DNA of 64,000 nucleotides from Streptomyces aureoverticillatus (GCF_014649395.1 NZ_BMSY01000017.1:1-64000); one strand, 5' to 3'. Positions 31,955-41,078 are shown, counted from the first letter of the stretch. The notes: a model not told the origin generated them from the sequence alone. Made by a program: numbers and translations.

Positions 31955-33370
31955 TCAGCCGTGGTCGGCGGCACCGCGCAGGTGCCGGGTGGTGACGGCG
32001 TTGAGGAGGAGCACGAGGCTGATCCCCGTGATCACGGCGGCCAGCAGATGGAGTCCCGAGTCGTCGGCCCGCGTGCCGACCGCGATGCCGACGAGGGCCG
32101 AGGCGAGGTTCGCGCCGACGTACTGGGAGGTGCGCAGGAGCCCGGAGGCGGTGCCGATCTGCTCGGCGGGCGCGGTGCGGTACATCAGTGTCTGATTGCC
32201 CAGGCTGTTGAAGCCGTTGGGCAGGCCGAGCACCGCGGCGATCACGAGGACCTGCCAGATCGGCACGCCGGATCCGAACAGGGCCAGTGCGCCGCTGCCC
32301 AGGCACAGGGCGCCGGAGCCGATGATCAGGACGAGGCGCAGGCGGCGGTCGACGAGCCTGGTGGCTCCCATGGTGGTGACGATGCCGAGGACGGCCACGG
32401 GCAGCATCATCAGGCCGGACCGGGACTCGGACAGGCCGCGTCCCTGCTGGAGCCACTGGGGCAGGGCGTAGGTGATGGAGTAGAAGACCACGTACGTCGC
32501 CATGCAGCGTACGTACGTCGCGGCGAGCGGACGGTTGCGGGCGATCATGCGCAGGTCCACGAAGGGCCGGGGTGCGCGCAGTTCGCGCCGGATCAGCGCG
32601 GCGGTCAGGACGACGAACACGGCCAGCGCCCACCAGCGGGGGCGGTCGGGCAGCGAGAGCAGGAAGAGCATCAGGCCGCACAGCTCACCGGTGAACAGGG
32701 CCATGCCCGGCAGGTCCAGCTCGCGCAGGGTGACGGTGCCGCGCCGCGCGGGGTCGTCGGCGGGCAGCCAGATCAGGGCCATGACCATGGCGGCCAGGGT
32801 GAGGGGCACGTTGACCCAGAAGATGGCGCGCCAGTCCACGAGTTGGACCAGTACGCCGCCGAGCGGCGGTCCGAGGGCGACGGCCGCCTGGGAGGCGGCG
32901 GAGATGGCGCCGAGCCCGCCGGTGGGGGTGGCGTCGTCGCCGGGGCGGGCGGTGGCCCAGAGGCGGATCATCGACATGCCGGCCGGGTAGGCGGCCGAGG
33001 TGCCGATGCCCAGCACCACACGCGCGGCGATCAGCCAGCCGAGGGTGGGAGCGAAGGGCGCGGCGGCGGCCGAGACCAGGACCAGGACCAGGCCGGTGCA
33101 GAAGATCCGGCGGGCGCCGAACGCGTCGGCCAGGCGTCCCATCGTCGGCTGGGCGACGGCGGTGGCCAGATACAGGCCGGAGACCAGCCAGATGACCTCG
33201 GCCCCGGCGTCGAACGCCCGCTGGATGGAGAGCAGGGCCACCGCGATCATCGAGGAGTTGAGGGCGTTGAGCAGGGTGCCCAGGACGATCGGGGCGAGGA
33301 AGCCGAGCGGGAGGCGGGCGGGGGCGGGGGGAACCGCTTCGGTCGCGGTCCGTGCGGTGGGTAAGGCCAC
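31955..33370 (-). CDS. MFS drug/metabolite efflux transporter (EmrB/QacA type)
   Basis: A 471-residue major facilitator of the DHA2 type with about 14 membrane helices. Typical signatures: LNALNSSMIAVALLSIQRAF in helix 1, WLVSGLYLATAVAQPTMGRL then DAFGARRIF (motif A), and ALGPPLGGVLVQLVDWRAIF then WVNVPL (the DHA2 motif C region). It is a proton-driven exporter in the cytoplasmic membrane. The start is GTG at 33370 with AAGGGGGAA upstream. The MarR regulator gene ends 18 bp before it on the same strand, so regulator and pump form one unit. It probably exports an organic acid or drug related to the neighbouring acyl-CoA genes. Confidence 0.9.
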   Translation of the reverse strand: MALPTARTATEAVPPAPARLPLGFLAPIVLGTLLNALNSSMIAVALLSIQRAFDAGAEVIWLVSGLYLATAVAQPTMGRLADAFGARRIFCTGLVLVLVSAAAAPFAPTLGWLIAARVVLGIGTSAAYPAGMSMIRLWATARPGDDATPTGGLGAISAASQAAVALGPPLGGVLVQLVDWRAIFWVNVPLTLAAMVMALIWLPADDPARRGTVTLRELDLPGMALFTGELCGLMLFLLSLPDRPRWWALAVFVVLTAALIRRELRAPRPFVDLRMIARNRPLAATYVRCMATYVVFYSITYALPQWLQQGRGLSESRSGLMMLPVAVLGIVTTMGATRLVDRRLRLVLIIGSGALCLGSGALALFGSGVPIWQVLVIAAVLGLPNGFNSLGNQTLMYRTAPAEQIGTASGLLRTSQYVGANLASALVGIAVGTRADDSGLHLLAAVITGISLVLLLNAVTTRHLRGAADHG

Positions 33371-33388
33371 GGTTCCCCCTTGGGGTTG

Positions 33389-33823
33389 CTAGGTCTCGGA
33401 CAAGAGGTCGAGGAGTTTGTTCGCGGCGCTGAGGACCTCCCGCTCGACCGTCGTCAGCCGAGTGGCGATGGCCTGGGCGAGCCACGCGTCGCGTGACTGC
33501 CGGTCGGTCTCCACCAGGTGGCGGCCCGCGTCGGTGATCTCCATGAGGACCTGACGGCCGTCGCGGTCGTGGGGCCGACGCGTGATGAGGCCGCGCTCCT
33601 CCAGGGCGGAGAGCTGGCGGGTGAGCGACTGGGGCTGGACGCCTTCGCGGGCGGCCAGCTCCTTGGGGCTGAGGGCCCCCGCGCGGTCGAGCCGGCTCAG
33701 CACCGAGGCGCTGGTGAGTCCGAGGCCGTGCGCGGGGCGTTCCTGACGCATGCGCCGGGCCAGTGCGGAGACGCTGTCGCGGGTCTGCCTGGCCAGGTCG
33801 ATGGTGTCGTGATTGTCATCCAC
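33389..33823 (-). CDS. MarR-family regulator
   Basis: A 144-residue MarR winged-helix repressor: TSASVLSRLDRAGALSPKEL, then VQPQSLTRQLSALEERGLIT and RRPHDRDGRQVLMEITDAGR, which are the recognition helix and wing. The C-terminal helix LTTVEREVLSAANKLLDLL would form the dimer interface. The start is GTG at 33823. It is the first gene of a MarR-MFS unit and is divergent from the module B CoA-transferase. The palindrome GCTTATAAGC 12 bp upstream is a likely self-operator. Confidence 0.92.
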   Translation of the reverse strand: MDDNHDTIDLARQTRDSVSALARRMRQERPAHGLGLTSASVLSRLDRAGALSPKELAAREGVQPQSLTRQLSALEERGLITRRPHDRDGRQVLMEITDAGRHLVETDRQSRDAWLAQAIATRLTTVEREVLSAANKLLDLLSET

Positions 33824-33835
33824 GAACGAAGCCTA

Positions 33836-33845
33836 GCTTATAAGC
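33836..33845. promoter_or_regulatory. Palindrome in the MarR promoter
   Basis: GCTTATAAGC is a perfect 10-bp palindrome, embedded in an imperfect larger one (GAAGCCTAGC at 33828 and GGCTTAGCTTC at 33849). It sits directly upstream of the MarR start and is unusually AT-rich for this window, which fits an autoregulatory MarR operator and -10 region. Confidence 0.5.
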
Positions 33846-34037
33846 ACGGCTTAGCTTCTCGTCAACTTCGCCGATCGGGACGCCTCGACGTCAGGGCGCT
33901 CGAACTCCACATTGCACCTGTTCACGCCCTCGTCAATCTGCAAGAAAAGGCAAAGCATGGCTGAAATGGGACTCGAATCCAGGCGTGTGACGCTGCTCGC
34001 ATTTACTTCGCTGTACGTAGCATGTTTTCTGAAGAGC

Positions 34038-35273
34038 ATGATCAACCGTTCCGCCCCCGATCCCGATGAGCGCGCACTGCCCCCGGGCGCCCCGGCCCCG
34101 CTCGCCGGCCTGCGGGTCATCGACACCGCCACCCTGTTCGCCGGCCCTTTCGCCGCCACCCTGCTCGGGGACTACGGCGCCGATGTCGTCAAGATCGAGC
34201 ACCCCGACGGCGACCCCGCCCGCCGTTACGGCGCGCAGGCCGACGGCGTCCCCGTGTGGTGGAAGGTCGTGGCGCGCAACAAGCGGTCCGCCACCCTGGA
34301 CCTGCACACCGACGAGGGCCGACGGCTCTTCCGGCGCCTCGCGTCCGACGCCGACCTCGTCGTGGAGAACTTCCGCCCCGGCACCCTGGAGCGCTGGGGT
34401 CTGGACTACGCCACGCTCAGCGCCGACAACCCCCGCCTGGTGCTGCTGCGCATGACCGGATTCGGCCAGACCGGCCCGTACGCCCACCGGCCCGGCTTCG
34501 GCACCATCGGCGAGGCGATGAGCGGCCTCGCCCACCTGACCGGCACCCCCGACGGGCCGCCCACCCTGCCCTCCTTCCCGCTCGCCGACGCGGTCGCCGG
34601 GCTCACCGCGGCCTTCGCCGCGCTCACCGCGCTGCGCGCCCGCGAGCTGACCGGCCGCGGCCAGGTCGTCGACCTGTCCATCGTCGAGTCCATGCTCGGC
34701 GTGCTCGGCGGCCCCCTCGCCACGTACGACCTGACCGGCGTCATGCCCACCAGGCAGGGCAACCGCTCCCCCAACAACGCGCCCCGCAACGTCTACCGCA
34801 CCAAGGACGACCACTGGGTGGCCGTCTCCGCCACCACCCGCTCCGTCGCCGAACGCGTGGTGCGCCTGGTGGGCCGCCCCGAACTGGCCGAACAGCCCTG
34901 GTTCGGCACCGGGGCGGGCCGCGCGCGGCACACCGAGGAACTCGACACCGCCGTCGGCGGTTGGATCGCCGAGCGCACCCGCGACGAAGTCGTCGAGCGC
35001 TTCGCACAGGCCCAGGCCGCCGTCGGCCCCGTCCATGACCTCGCCGACGTCCTCGCGGACCCCCACATCGCCGCGCGCGGCTCCATCATCTCCGTACCCG
35101 ACCCGGAGCTCGACGCGATCCGGATGCCCGGCGTCACCTTCCGGCTCTCGGACACACCCGGAGCCGTGCACTCGGCCGGGCCGCGCCTGGGGCAGCACAC
35201 CGCCGACGTTCTCGGCGAACTCGGCCTCGGGGCCGAGGACTTGTCCGCGCTCGCAGCAGAGGGAGTCATATGA
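34038..35273 (+). CDS. CaiB/BaiF family III CoA-transferase (module B)
   Basis: A 411-residue paralogue of the CoA-transferase at 27655-28851, with the same blocks in the same order: LRVIDTATLFAGPFAATLLG, VKIEHPDGDPARRYGAQ, NKRSATLDLHTDEGR, VENFRPGTLERWGLDY, GFGTIGEAMSGLAHLTGTPD and NNAPRNVYRTKDDHWVAVS. By eye well over half of the residues are identical between the two. The ATG at 34038 starts at MINRSAPDPD; the frame is open to 33912, but that part lies in an AT-richer promoter-like stretch. Its stop overlaps the CoA lyase start (ATGA). It is divergent from the MarR gene. Confidence 0.92.
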   Translation: MINRSAPDPDERALPPGAPAPLAGLRVIDTATLFAGPFAATLLGDYGADVVKIEHPDGDPARRYGAQADGVPVWWKVVARNKRSATLDLHTDEGRRLFRRLASDADLVVENFRPGTLERWGLDYATLSADNPRLVLLRMTGFGQTGPYAHRPGFGTIGEAMSGLAHLTGTPDGPPTLPSFPLADAVAGLTAAFAALTALRARELTGRGQVVDLSIVESMLGVLGGPLATYDLTGVMPTRQGNRSPNNAPRNVYRTKDDHWVAVSATTRSVAERVVRLVGRPELAEQPWFGTGAGRARHTEELDTAVGGWIAERTRDEVVERFAQAQAAVGPVHDLADVLADPHIAARGSIISVPDPELDAIRMPGVTFRLSDTPGAVHSAGPRLGQHTADVLGELGLGAEDLSALAAEGVI

Positions 35274-36127
35274 CCGCCGCCGTGCACCGCAGCTACCTGT
35301 ACGTTCCCGCGCACAAGGGGCGCGTGGTGGAGAAGGCGTACGCGAGCGAGGCCGACGCCGTCGTCCTCGACCTGGAGGACGCCGTACCGCTCGGCAGCAA
35401 GGCGCAAGCCCGCCGGGCCGCCGCCGAGATCCTGGCCACCACACCGCCCAAACCCACGTACGTACGCGTCAACTCCATCGCCGGCGGCCTCGCCCACGAC
35501 GACGTACGGGCCGTCGCGGGGCCCGGCCTGGCCGCCGTCCGGCTGCCCAAGGCCGAACACCCGCAACAGATCCGCGACGCGGCCCGGTGGCTGGAGGAGG
35601 CGGGCAGCGACGCGGGCGTGCAGATCCTCGTCGAGTCCGCTCTCGGCGTCGAGGCCCTGAGCGAACTCGCCCACGCCACGCCGCGCCTGGAACGCATCGG
35701 CCTCGGCGAGAACGACCTGTGCGCGGACCTGCGCACCGACTTCGACGGGCCCACCATGGACGCGGCCCGGGTGCGCTGCGTCTTCGTCTCCCGCGCCGCG
35801 GGACTCGTCAGCCCCGCCATGAGCGTCTACCCGCGCCTGGACGACCCCGAGGGGCTGCGCCGCTCCTGCCTCGACGGGCGCGGCATGGGCTACTTCGGAC
35901 GCTTCGCCGTCCACCCCTGCCAACTCCCCGTCATCAACGAGGTGTTCACCCCCTCCTCGGATGAGGTCGCCGAGGCCCGCGCCCTGCTGGCGGCGGCCGT
36001 CGCCCGGCCGGACGAGGGGTCGTCGGTGTTCGTCACCGAGGACGGCCGCACGGTGGCTCCGCCGCTGATCGCCAACGCCCACGCACTGCTGGCGATGACG
36101 GACGCGCTACTGGCCCCGTCCTCGTAA
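35270..36127 (+). CDS. HpcH/HpaI-family CoA ester lyase (module B)
   Basis: A 285-residue CitE-like lyase paired with the module B transferase. Blocks: RSYLYVPAHKGRVVEKAY, AVVLDLEDAVPLGSKAQARR, TYVRVNSI, QILVESALGVEALSELA, IGLGENDLCADLRTDFDG, SVYPRLDD and GRFAVHPCQLPVINEVFTPS. It should split a hydroxyacyl-CoA formed downstream of the transferase. It differs from the module A lyase more than the transferases differ from each other, so the two modules may act on different acids. Start ATGA overlap at 35270. A 175-bp pyrimidine-rich spacer follows before the cyclase gene. Confidence 0.9.
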   Translation: MTAAVHRSYLYVPAHKGRVVEKAYASEADAVVLDLEDAVPLGSKAQARRAAAEILATTPPKPTYVRVNSIAGGLAHDDVRAVAGPGLAAVRLPKAEHPQQIRDAARWLEEAGSDAGVQILVESALGVEALSELAHATPRLERIGLGENDLCADLRTDFDGPTMDAARVRCVFVSRAAGLVSPAMSVYPRLDDPEGLRRSCLDGRGMGYFGRFAVHPCQLPVINEVFTPSSDEVAEARALLAAAVARPDEGSSVFVTEDGRTVAPPLIANAHALLAMTDALLAPSS

Positions 36128-36200
36128 CTCCCCTTCGGCAAGGCCGCTTTACCCAGCACCTTTACTCGCCCCCTTTGCTCACCCGCCCTTCCTCACCTCC

Positions 36201-36228
36201 ATTACTCCCCTCTCATTACTCCCCTCTC
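36201..36228. repeat. 14-bp tandem duplication in a pyrimidine-rich spacer
   Basis: ATTACTCCCCTCTC occurs twice in direct succession (36201-36214 and 36215-36228). The surrounding 36140-36240 is a C/T-rich tract with further CTCACC-like near-repeats, between module B and the cyclase gene. Confidence 0.85.
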
Positions 36229-36302
36229 TTGCTCACCACCTCGTATCCGCTCCGACTCGCTCAGTCGGTTCAGTTACCGAACCGCGTGAAAGGCACCACC
36301 CG

Positions 36303-37172
36303 ATGACCGACACCCCGCCGCCCCCGACGACAGCCGCCGACCCCCTGCTCGCGGCCATCGCCGCCGGAACGGTCGTCCACGACCTGGCCCAGCCCCTGGA
36401 GAACGGCATGCCGTGCTCCCCCAACCACCCGGGGTTCCGCATGGCGCTGCTGCGCCGCCACGGCGACGGGACCCGGCCGGACGGCAGTTCGGCCGCCAAC
36501 GAACTCATCGTCACCGGCGGCCACGTCGGCACCCACATCGACGCGCTCTCCCACGCCTCCCACCACGGCCGGCTGTTCGGCGGCCACGACGCCGCCGAGG
36601 CCCAGCAGGGCGGGCGCTTCTCCGTCCACGGCATCGACACCGTGCCGCCCATGGTCTGTCGCGGTGTCCTCCTCGACGTCGCCGCGGCGCACGGCACCGG
36701 CATCCTCGAAGCGGGTTACGGCATCACCGCCGCCGACCTGGAACACGCGGCCACCCGCGCGGGCGCCGTACCCGGCGAACAGGACGTGTGCCTGGTACGC
36801 ACCGGCTGGGCCCGGCGGTGGAGCGACGCGGAGGCGTACATCGGGCACGCGACCGGTGTGCCCGGCCTCACCGAATCCGCCGCCACCTGGCTCGCCGACC
36901 GCGGGGTACGCGCCATCGGCGCCGACACCACCGCCGTCGAGCAGATCCCCACCGGTCAGGGGCACGCGGTACTGCCCGTGCACCGCACCCTGCTCGTGGA
37001 CCGTGGCGTCCACCTCATCGAGCACATGAACCTGGAGACGCTCGCGGCAGCGGGCGCGACCGAGTTCCTGTTCGTCCTCAGCCCGCTGAAGATCACCGGC
37101 GGCACCGGCTCGCCGGTCCGGCCGCTCGCGGTCCTCACCACCGCCGACTCCGGCCGCCAGGAGCAGCGATGA
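36303..37172 (+). CDS. Cyclase-family metal hydrolase (kynurenine-formamidase fold)
   Basis: A 289-residue PF04199-type hydrolase. The metal site motif HxGTHxDxxxH is present as GGHVGTHIDALSH (His74, His78, Asp80, His84). Later blocks LVRTGWARRWSDAEAYIGHA and RAIGADTTAVEQIPTGQG match the family, as does the C-terminal HLIEHMNLETLAAAGATEFL. Members hydrolyse amides, lactones or esters. The ATG at 36303 follows GAAAGG. The MmgE/PrpD gene starts inside its stop (ATGA), so both act in the same pathway, plausibly ring or lactone opening before or after dehydration of an organic acid. Confidence 0.88.
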   Translation: MTDTPPPPTTAADPLLAAIAAGTVVHDLAQPLENGMPCSPNHPGFRMALLRRHGDGTRPDGSSAANELIVTGGHVGTHIDALSHASHHGRLFGGHDAAEAQQGGRFSVHGIDTVPPMVCRGVLLDVAAAHGTGILEAGYGITAADLEHAATRAGAVPGEQDVCLVRTGWARRWSDAEAYIGHATGVPGLTESAATWLADRGVRAIGADTTAVEQIPTGQGHAVLPVHRTLLVDRGVHLIEHMNLETLAAAGATEFLFVLSPLKITGGTGSPVRPLAVLTTADSGRQEQR

Positions 37173-38611
37173 CCACGACGCAGACCGGCACAGCCGCCGC
37201 GCCCCTGGTCCACCGACTCGCCGCCTTCGCGGCCGAGGCCCGCGACCGGGGCCTGTCGGCGCGCCTGCGGGCCGAAGCCGCCGAACGGCTCCTCGACTGC
37301 CTGGGCAACAGCCTCCTCGCCCGCGAGGAGACCGCCCCTCAGGCCGTGCTGGCCGTCGCCCGTGACTGGGGCGGCACCGGCCCGGCGCACGTCATCGGTT
37401 CGGCGCGGGCGCTCGCCGCGCCGTCGGCCGCCCTGGTCAACGGGACCCTGGCACACGCCATGGACTTCGACGACTCCCACATGCTGTCGGTCCTGCACCC
37501 CAGCGCCTCCGTGATCCCGGCCGCGCTCGCCGTCGCCGAGGCCACCGGCGCCACCGGGCCGCGCCTCCTCGACGCGGTGACCGTGGGCACCGAGGTGTGC
37601 ATCCGGCTCGGCATCGCCGGATACGACCCGGACCTCGGCAACTCGCTGTTCTTCGAACGCGGCCAGCACGCCACCTCCATCTGCGGCACCCTGGGCGCGG
37701 CCGTCGCGGCCGCCATGCTGCTCGGCGCGGACGAGGACACCATCGCCGCGGCCCTCGGAATCGCCGCGAGCACCGGCGCCGGCCTGCTGGAAGCCAACCG
37801 CACCGGCGGCACCGTCAAGCGGATGCACTGCGGCTGGGCGGCCCAAGCGGGCGTGGCCGCCGCGCAGTTGGCCCGGGCCGGAATCACCGGACCGCCGACC
37901 GCCCTGGAAGGCCGGTTCGGCTTCTTCCAGGCATGGTGCGGAGACCGGGCCCGCCCTGAAGCCGTCCTCGACGACCTCGGCGAACGCTGGGAGACCAGCG
38001 AGATCATCGTCAAGCCCTACCCCTGCAACCACTTCACCCACCCGGGCATCGACGCCGCGCTGCGGCTGCGGGCCGAAGGCGTGCGCGGCGCGGACGTCAT
38101 CCACGGTGAACTACGCGTTCCCACAGCGATGCACCGCACGATCGGCGAGCCCGCGACCGCCAAGGCCGCCCCCGCCACCGGTTACGCGGCAGCCTTCTCC
38201 GGCCCCTTCACCGTCGCCACCGCCCTCCTGGGCGGCGGCGGACTCGGCGTCTGGTTCGACGACTTCACCGACGCCGCCGCCCACGACCCCGCTCGCCGCG
38301 CCCTCGCCGGCGTGATCCGCTGCGTACCCGACCCCGGCCTCGACCACCTGTTCCCCAAACGGCTGCCGGCCGTCCTGCGGGTGCGCACCCGCGACGGCCA
38401 CGAACACGAGATCCGCGTCGAGACCAGCAAGGGCGGCCCGGACGTACCGTTGACCGCCGAGGAGAAGGAACGCAAGTTCCGGCTGTCGGCCGGTACCGCG
38501 CTCTCACCGCAGCGTGTCGACGCCGTGCTGCGCGCCGTACGCGGCCTGCCGGAGGGCGGAAGCGCCGAGCAGGTCCTGAGGCTGTGCGTGCCGGGATCCG
38601 CCATGGAGTGA
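37169..38611 (+). CDS. MmgE/PrpD-family protein
   Basis: A 480-residue MmgE/PrpD enzyme. The family includes 2-methylcitrate dehydratase, cis-aconitate decarboxylase and iminodisuccinate epimerase. Conserved parts: AAERLLDCLGNSLLAREET, ALVNGTLAHAMDFDDSHMLS, HPSASVIPAALAVAEATGAT, AGLLEANRTGGTVKRMHCGW and IIVKPYPCNHFTHPGIDAAL. Near the C-terminus an unusual GGGGLGVWFDDFTDAAAHDP takes the place of the standard region. The ATG overlaps the cyclase stop. With the CoA-transferase/lyase pairs it suggests breakdown of a branched or unsaturated dicarboxylic acid; the actual substrate is unknown. Confidence 0.88.
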   Translation: MTTTQTGTAAAPLVHRLAAFAAEARDRGLSARLRAEAAERLLDCLGNSLLAREETAPQAVLAVARDWGGTGPAHVIGSARALAAPSAALVNGTLAHAMDFDDSHMLSVLHPSASVIPAALAVAEATGATGPRLLDAVTVGTEVCIRLGIAGYDPDLGNSLFFERGQHATSICGTLGAAVAAAMLLGADEDTIAAALGIAASTGAGLLEANRTGGTVKRMHCGWAAQAGVAAAQLARAGITGPPTALEGRFGFFQAWCGDRARPEAVLDDLGERWETSEIIVKPYPCNHFTHPGIDAALRLRAEGVRGADVIHGELRVPTAMHRTIGEPATAKAAPATGYAAAFSGPFTVATALLGGGGLGVWFDDFTDAAAHDPARRALAGVIRCVPDPGLDHLFPKRLPAVLRVRTRDGHEHEIRVETSKGGPDVPLTAEEKERKFRLSAGTALSPQRVDAVLRAVRGLPEGGSAEQVLRLCVPGSAME

Positions 38612-38620
38612 ACGGCGGCG

Positions 38621-38697
38621 CGCGCCGCACCGCGCCGCACCGCGCCGCACCGCACCGCACCGCACCGCACCGCACCGCACCGCACCGCACCGCACCG
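38621..38697. repeat. CGCAC/CGCGC pentamer tandem repeat
   Basis: Three copies of CGCGCCGCAC (38621-38650) run into about nine copies of the pentamer CGCAC (38651-38697). It lies between the convergent MmgE/PrpD and FtsX-type genes. It may form structured RNA and help end transcription, but there is no simple hairpin. Confidence 0.9.
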
Positions 38698-38705
38698 ACC
38701 CCGTG

Positions 38706-41078
38706 CTACTCCGTGCGCAGTGCCGTGGCCGTGCGGGCCTTGGCCGCCCAGGCCGCCGGGAGTGTCGCGCCGAGCATGGCGATCACCACGCCCGCCAGCC
38801 CCAGCAGTACCAACTGCGGAGCGTCGTACACCTGGAGGACCGACGGGGGCAGGTTGGTGCCCGCGGCGTGGCCCATCATCGGCAGGACGAAGCGGTGCAG
38901 TGCGAACCCGGCCGGTACGCCGATCAGTCCGCCGAGCACGCCGATTCCTGCCACCGACGCGAGCACCAGGCTCACGGTCTGCCTCGGCGACATGCCGAGC
39001 GCCTTGCAGACGCCGACGTCGTGGACGCGCTCCCGGGTGTCGAGGACGACGGAGTTGAGGACGCCGAGGCCCGCCACGGAGACCAGCATCAGGGTGAGCA
39101 GTGCCGCCATCGCGTCCAGGACGAGGATCATGTTCTCCTGCCTCGAGGGCGCGTTGGTCATGGCGTTTCCGCCGAGCGGCGTCACCGCCTCGGCGAGCTT
39201 CCTGGCGTACTCCTCGGGGGAGACCCCCGCGTCCACCTCGATCTGGAACACCTGGGGCTCGGCCGCGGCGAAGTCGGCGAGGCCCGCGTGGACCGACAGA
39301 CCGTCGTCGGAGGTGTCGAAGGCCTCGCCCACGATCCGCAGGGTCTGTGTGTCCTCGCCGAGGGTCACCCGGACCGTGTCGCCGATCCTGGTGCCGGTCC
39401 TTTCCAGGAAGCGTGTGGGCACGACGACCTGGCCCGCACCGGTGAGCCAGTGCCCGGAGATCATCTCGTAGCTGCCGGGACGTGAATCACCTTGGTAGAG
39501 CGTGGCTTTGACCGGGCCGGAGACGCCGGTCACGGTGACGTCGTTCTTGGTCATGCCGTAGTACGACGCGGTGCCCGGCTGTGCCTCGATGGCAGCGCGG
39601 ACCTTCGCCGGGTCGGCCGACCGGGGCCGAGGGTCGGCTCCGCCGGGACGAGTGCCTCCGTGCGCGCCGTCCGGCGGGCCGCCGATGGCCGTGACCGCGG
39701 CGCGCTCCTCGGGATCCGCCGCGTCGCCGACCGCGTTCAGGGACGCGGTCAGCCCCAGCGCGAAGGTCGCCGCGACCGTGCCGAAGGCCACCGCGAGCAG
39801 CATCCCGGCGGTGCGGACCGGGTGCGCGAAGGGGCCGGCGAGCCCGTAGGTCACCGCCCTGGGCAGCGGCAGCCGTCCCACCGCGCGGTGCGCCCACTGG
39901 CCGCGTCCGGTGCGCGGTGCCCGACCGACCGCGATGGCCTCGACCGTGCACAGCCGCCCGGCCCGCAAGGCGGGAATCAGCGCGGCCAGGGAGACGAGGA
40001 ACAGCGCGGCCGCCGGCACCACGAGGTTCACCCACCAGGCCACGGTCAGCGAGGGGCTGCCGTAGACCTGCTCGGTGTCGTCCAGCAGCGGCACGGCCAG
40101 CAGATTGCCGAGGACGACCCCGAGCGCGACACCGACGACGGCCGGGATCAGTGCCTGGGCCACATAGGCCCGGACGATGTCGCGGGGTGTGCAGCCGATG
40201 GCCTTGAGGATGCCGATCCGGCGCAGGCTGGTGCCGACCGCGCCGCTGGTCACACTGCTGACGATGATCACGGACATGACGGTGCCGAGCACACCGAAGG
40301 CGACCAGGAAGGGGATGGTCGCGGCGGTGCCCCGGTCGGCGGCGCGCTTGGTGTCCAGGTAGGACTGGGTGCCCAGCAGTGCCCCGGACGGCACGGCCGC
40401 GGTGAGGGCCTTCCGTCCGGCGGCGATCTGCTTCTTCGTCCCGGCGGAGTCGAGGCGGTACAGCATCTGGCTCGTGGCCGGGCCGTCCTTCGAGCCCAGT
40501 GCGCCGGCCTGCTCGGGGGTCGCCCAGGCGTCGGCCGTCCGGCCGGCCGACACCGCGAAACCGACGACCTTCAGGCGCGGGCTGCCCTGATCGTCCGAAG
40601 CCTTCAGGACGGTCCCGAGCGGGAGCGTGGGCGCGGCGAGCGACGCGGAGAGGACGACCTCGCCCGGCTTGGCCGCCCACCGCCCGGACTTGAGGTCCAC
40701 GTCGTCCACGTCGGCATGCGGGTGGGAGCGTCCGACCAGGGTCAGCGCGGACAGGTGCCCGCCCTGCGGATCCACCGGGCGGATGGTCGTGGACGGGTAC
40801 GGCCCCGCGCTCGCCGTGACGCCGGGCAGGCGCCCGGTGGCCTTCAGCTGCGCCGTGCTCGCCTTGGCCGGGTCGAACTGCGCGGTGATGTGCGCTCCGC
40901 GCTGCTTGGCGAAGGCGCGGTCGAACGGCGCGTCCGAAGCGACGATGAGCGACCCGGCGACCACGGCCGCGGCGACGGCCATCATGGTGGCCAGGGCGAT
41001 CACCACGGTCTGCACCCGCCGTCGGCCCACTCCGGAACGTACGACCCGGCCGAGCGCGCCCGTGCCGAAGAGCCTCAT
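38706..41078 (-). CDS. FtsX/MacB-type ABC transporter permease
   Basis: A 790-residue permease with two FtsX domains. One helix lies near residue 25-45 (VVIALATMMAVAAAVVAGSL), then an extracytoplasmic domain, a four-helix FtsX core (about 250-400: FLVAFGVLGTVMSVIIVSSV, VAQALIPAVVGVALGVVLGN), a second extracytoplasmic domain and a second core near the C-terminus (LTLMLVSVAGLGVLNSVVLD, RQTVSLVLASVAGIGVLGGL). The ATG at 41078 overlaps the stop of a 22-codon remnant ORF (41075-41143). With the ATPase upstream it forms an exporter of MacB/LolCDE type, likely for a peptide, antibiotic or lipid, sensed by the adjacent divergent two-component system. Confidence 0.9.
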   Translation of the reverse strand: MRLFGTGALGRVVRSGVGRRRVQTVVIALATMMAVAAAVVAGSLIVASDAPFDRAFAKQRGAHITAQFDPAKASTAQLKATGRLPGVTASAGPYPSTTIRPVDPQGGHLSALTLVGRSHPHADVDDVDLKSGRWAAKPGEVVLSASLAAPTLPLGTVLKASDDQGSPRLKVVGFAVSAGRTADAWATPEQAGALGSKDGPATSQMLYRLDSAGTKKQIAAGRKALTAAVPSGALLGTQSYLDTKRAADRGTAATIPFLVAFGVLGTVMSVIIVSSVTSGAVGTSLRRIGILKAIGCTPRDIVRAYVAQALIPAVVGVALGVVLGNLLAVPLLDDTEQVYGSPSLTVAWWVNLVVPAAALFLVSLAALIPALRAGRLCTVEAIAVGRAPRTGRGQWAHRAVGRLPLPRAVTYGLAGPFAHPVRTAGMLLAVAFGTVAATFALGLTASLNAVGDAADPEERAAVTAIGGPPDGAHGGTRPGGADPRPRSADPAKVRAAIEAQPGTASYYGMTKNDVTVTGVSGPVKATLYQGDSRPGSYEMISGHWLTGAGQVVVPTRFLERTGTRIGDTVRVTLGEDTQTLRIVGEAFDTSDDGLSVHAGLADFAAAEPQVFQIEVDAGVSPEEYARKLAEAVTPLGGNAMTNAPSRQENMILVLDAMAALLTLMLVSVAGLGVLNSVVLDTRERVHDVGVCKALGMSPRQTVSLVLASVAGIGVLGGLIGVPAGFALHRFVLPMMGHAAGTNLPPSVLQVYDAPQLVLLGLAGVVIAMLGATLPAAWAAKARTATALRTE

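Noticed and set aside
38621..38697. CRISPR-like array
   Set aside because: The period is 5-10 bp with no spacers and there are no cas genes nearby; it is a simple tandem repeat.
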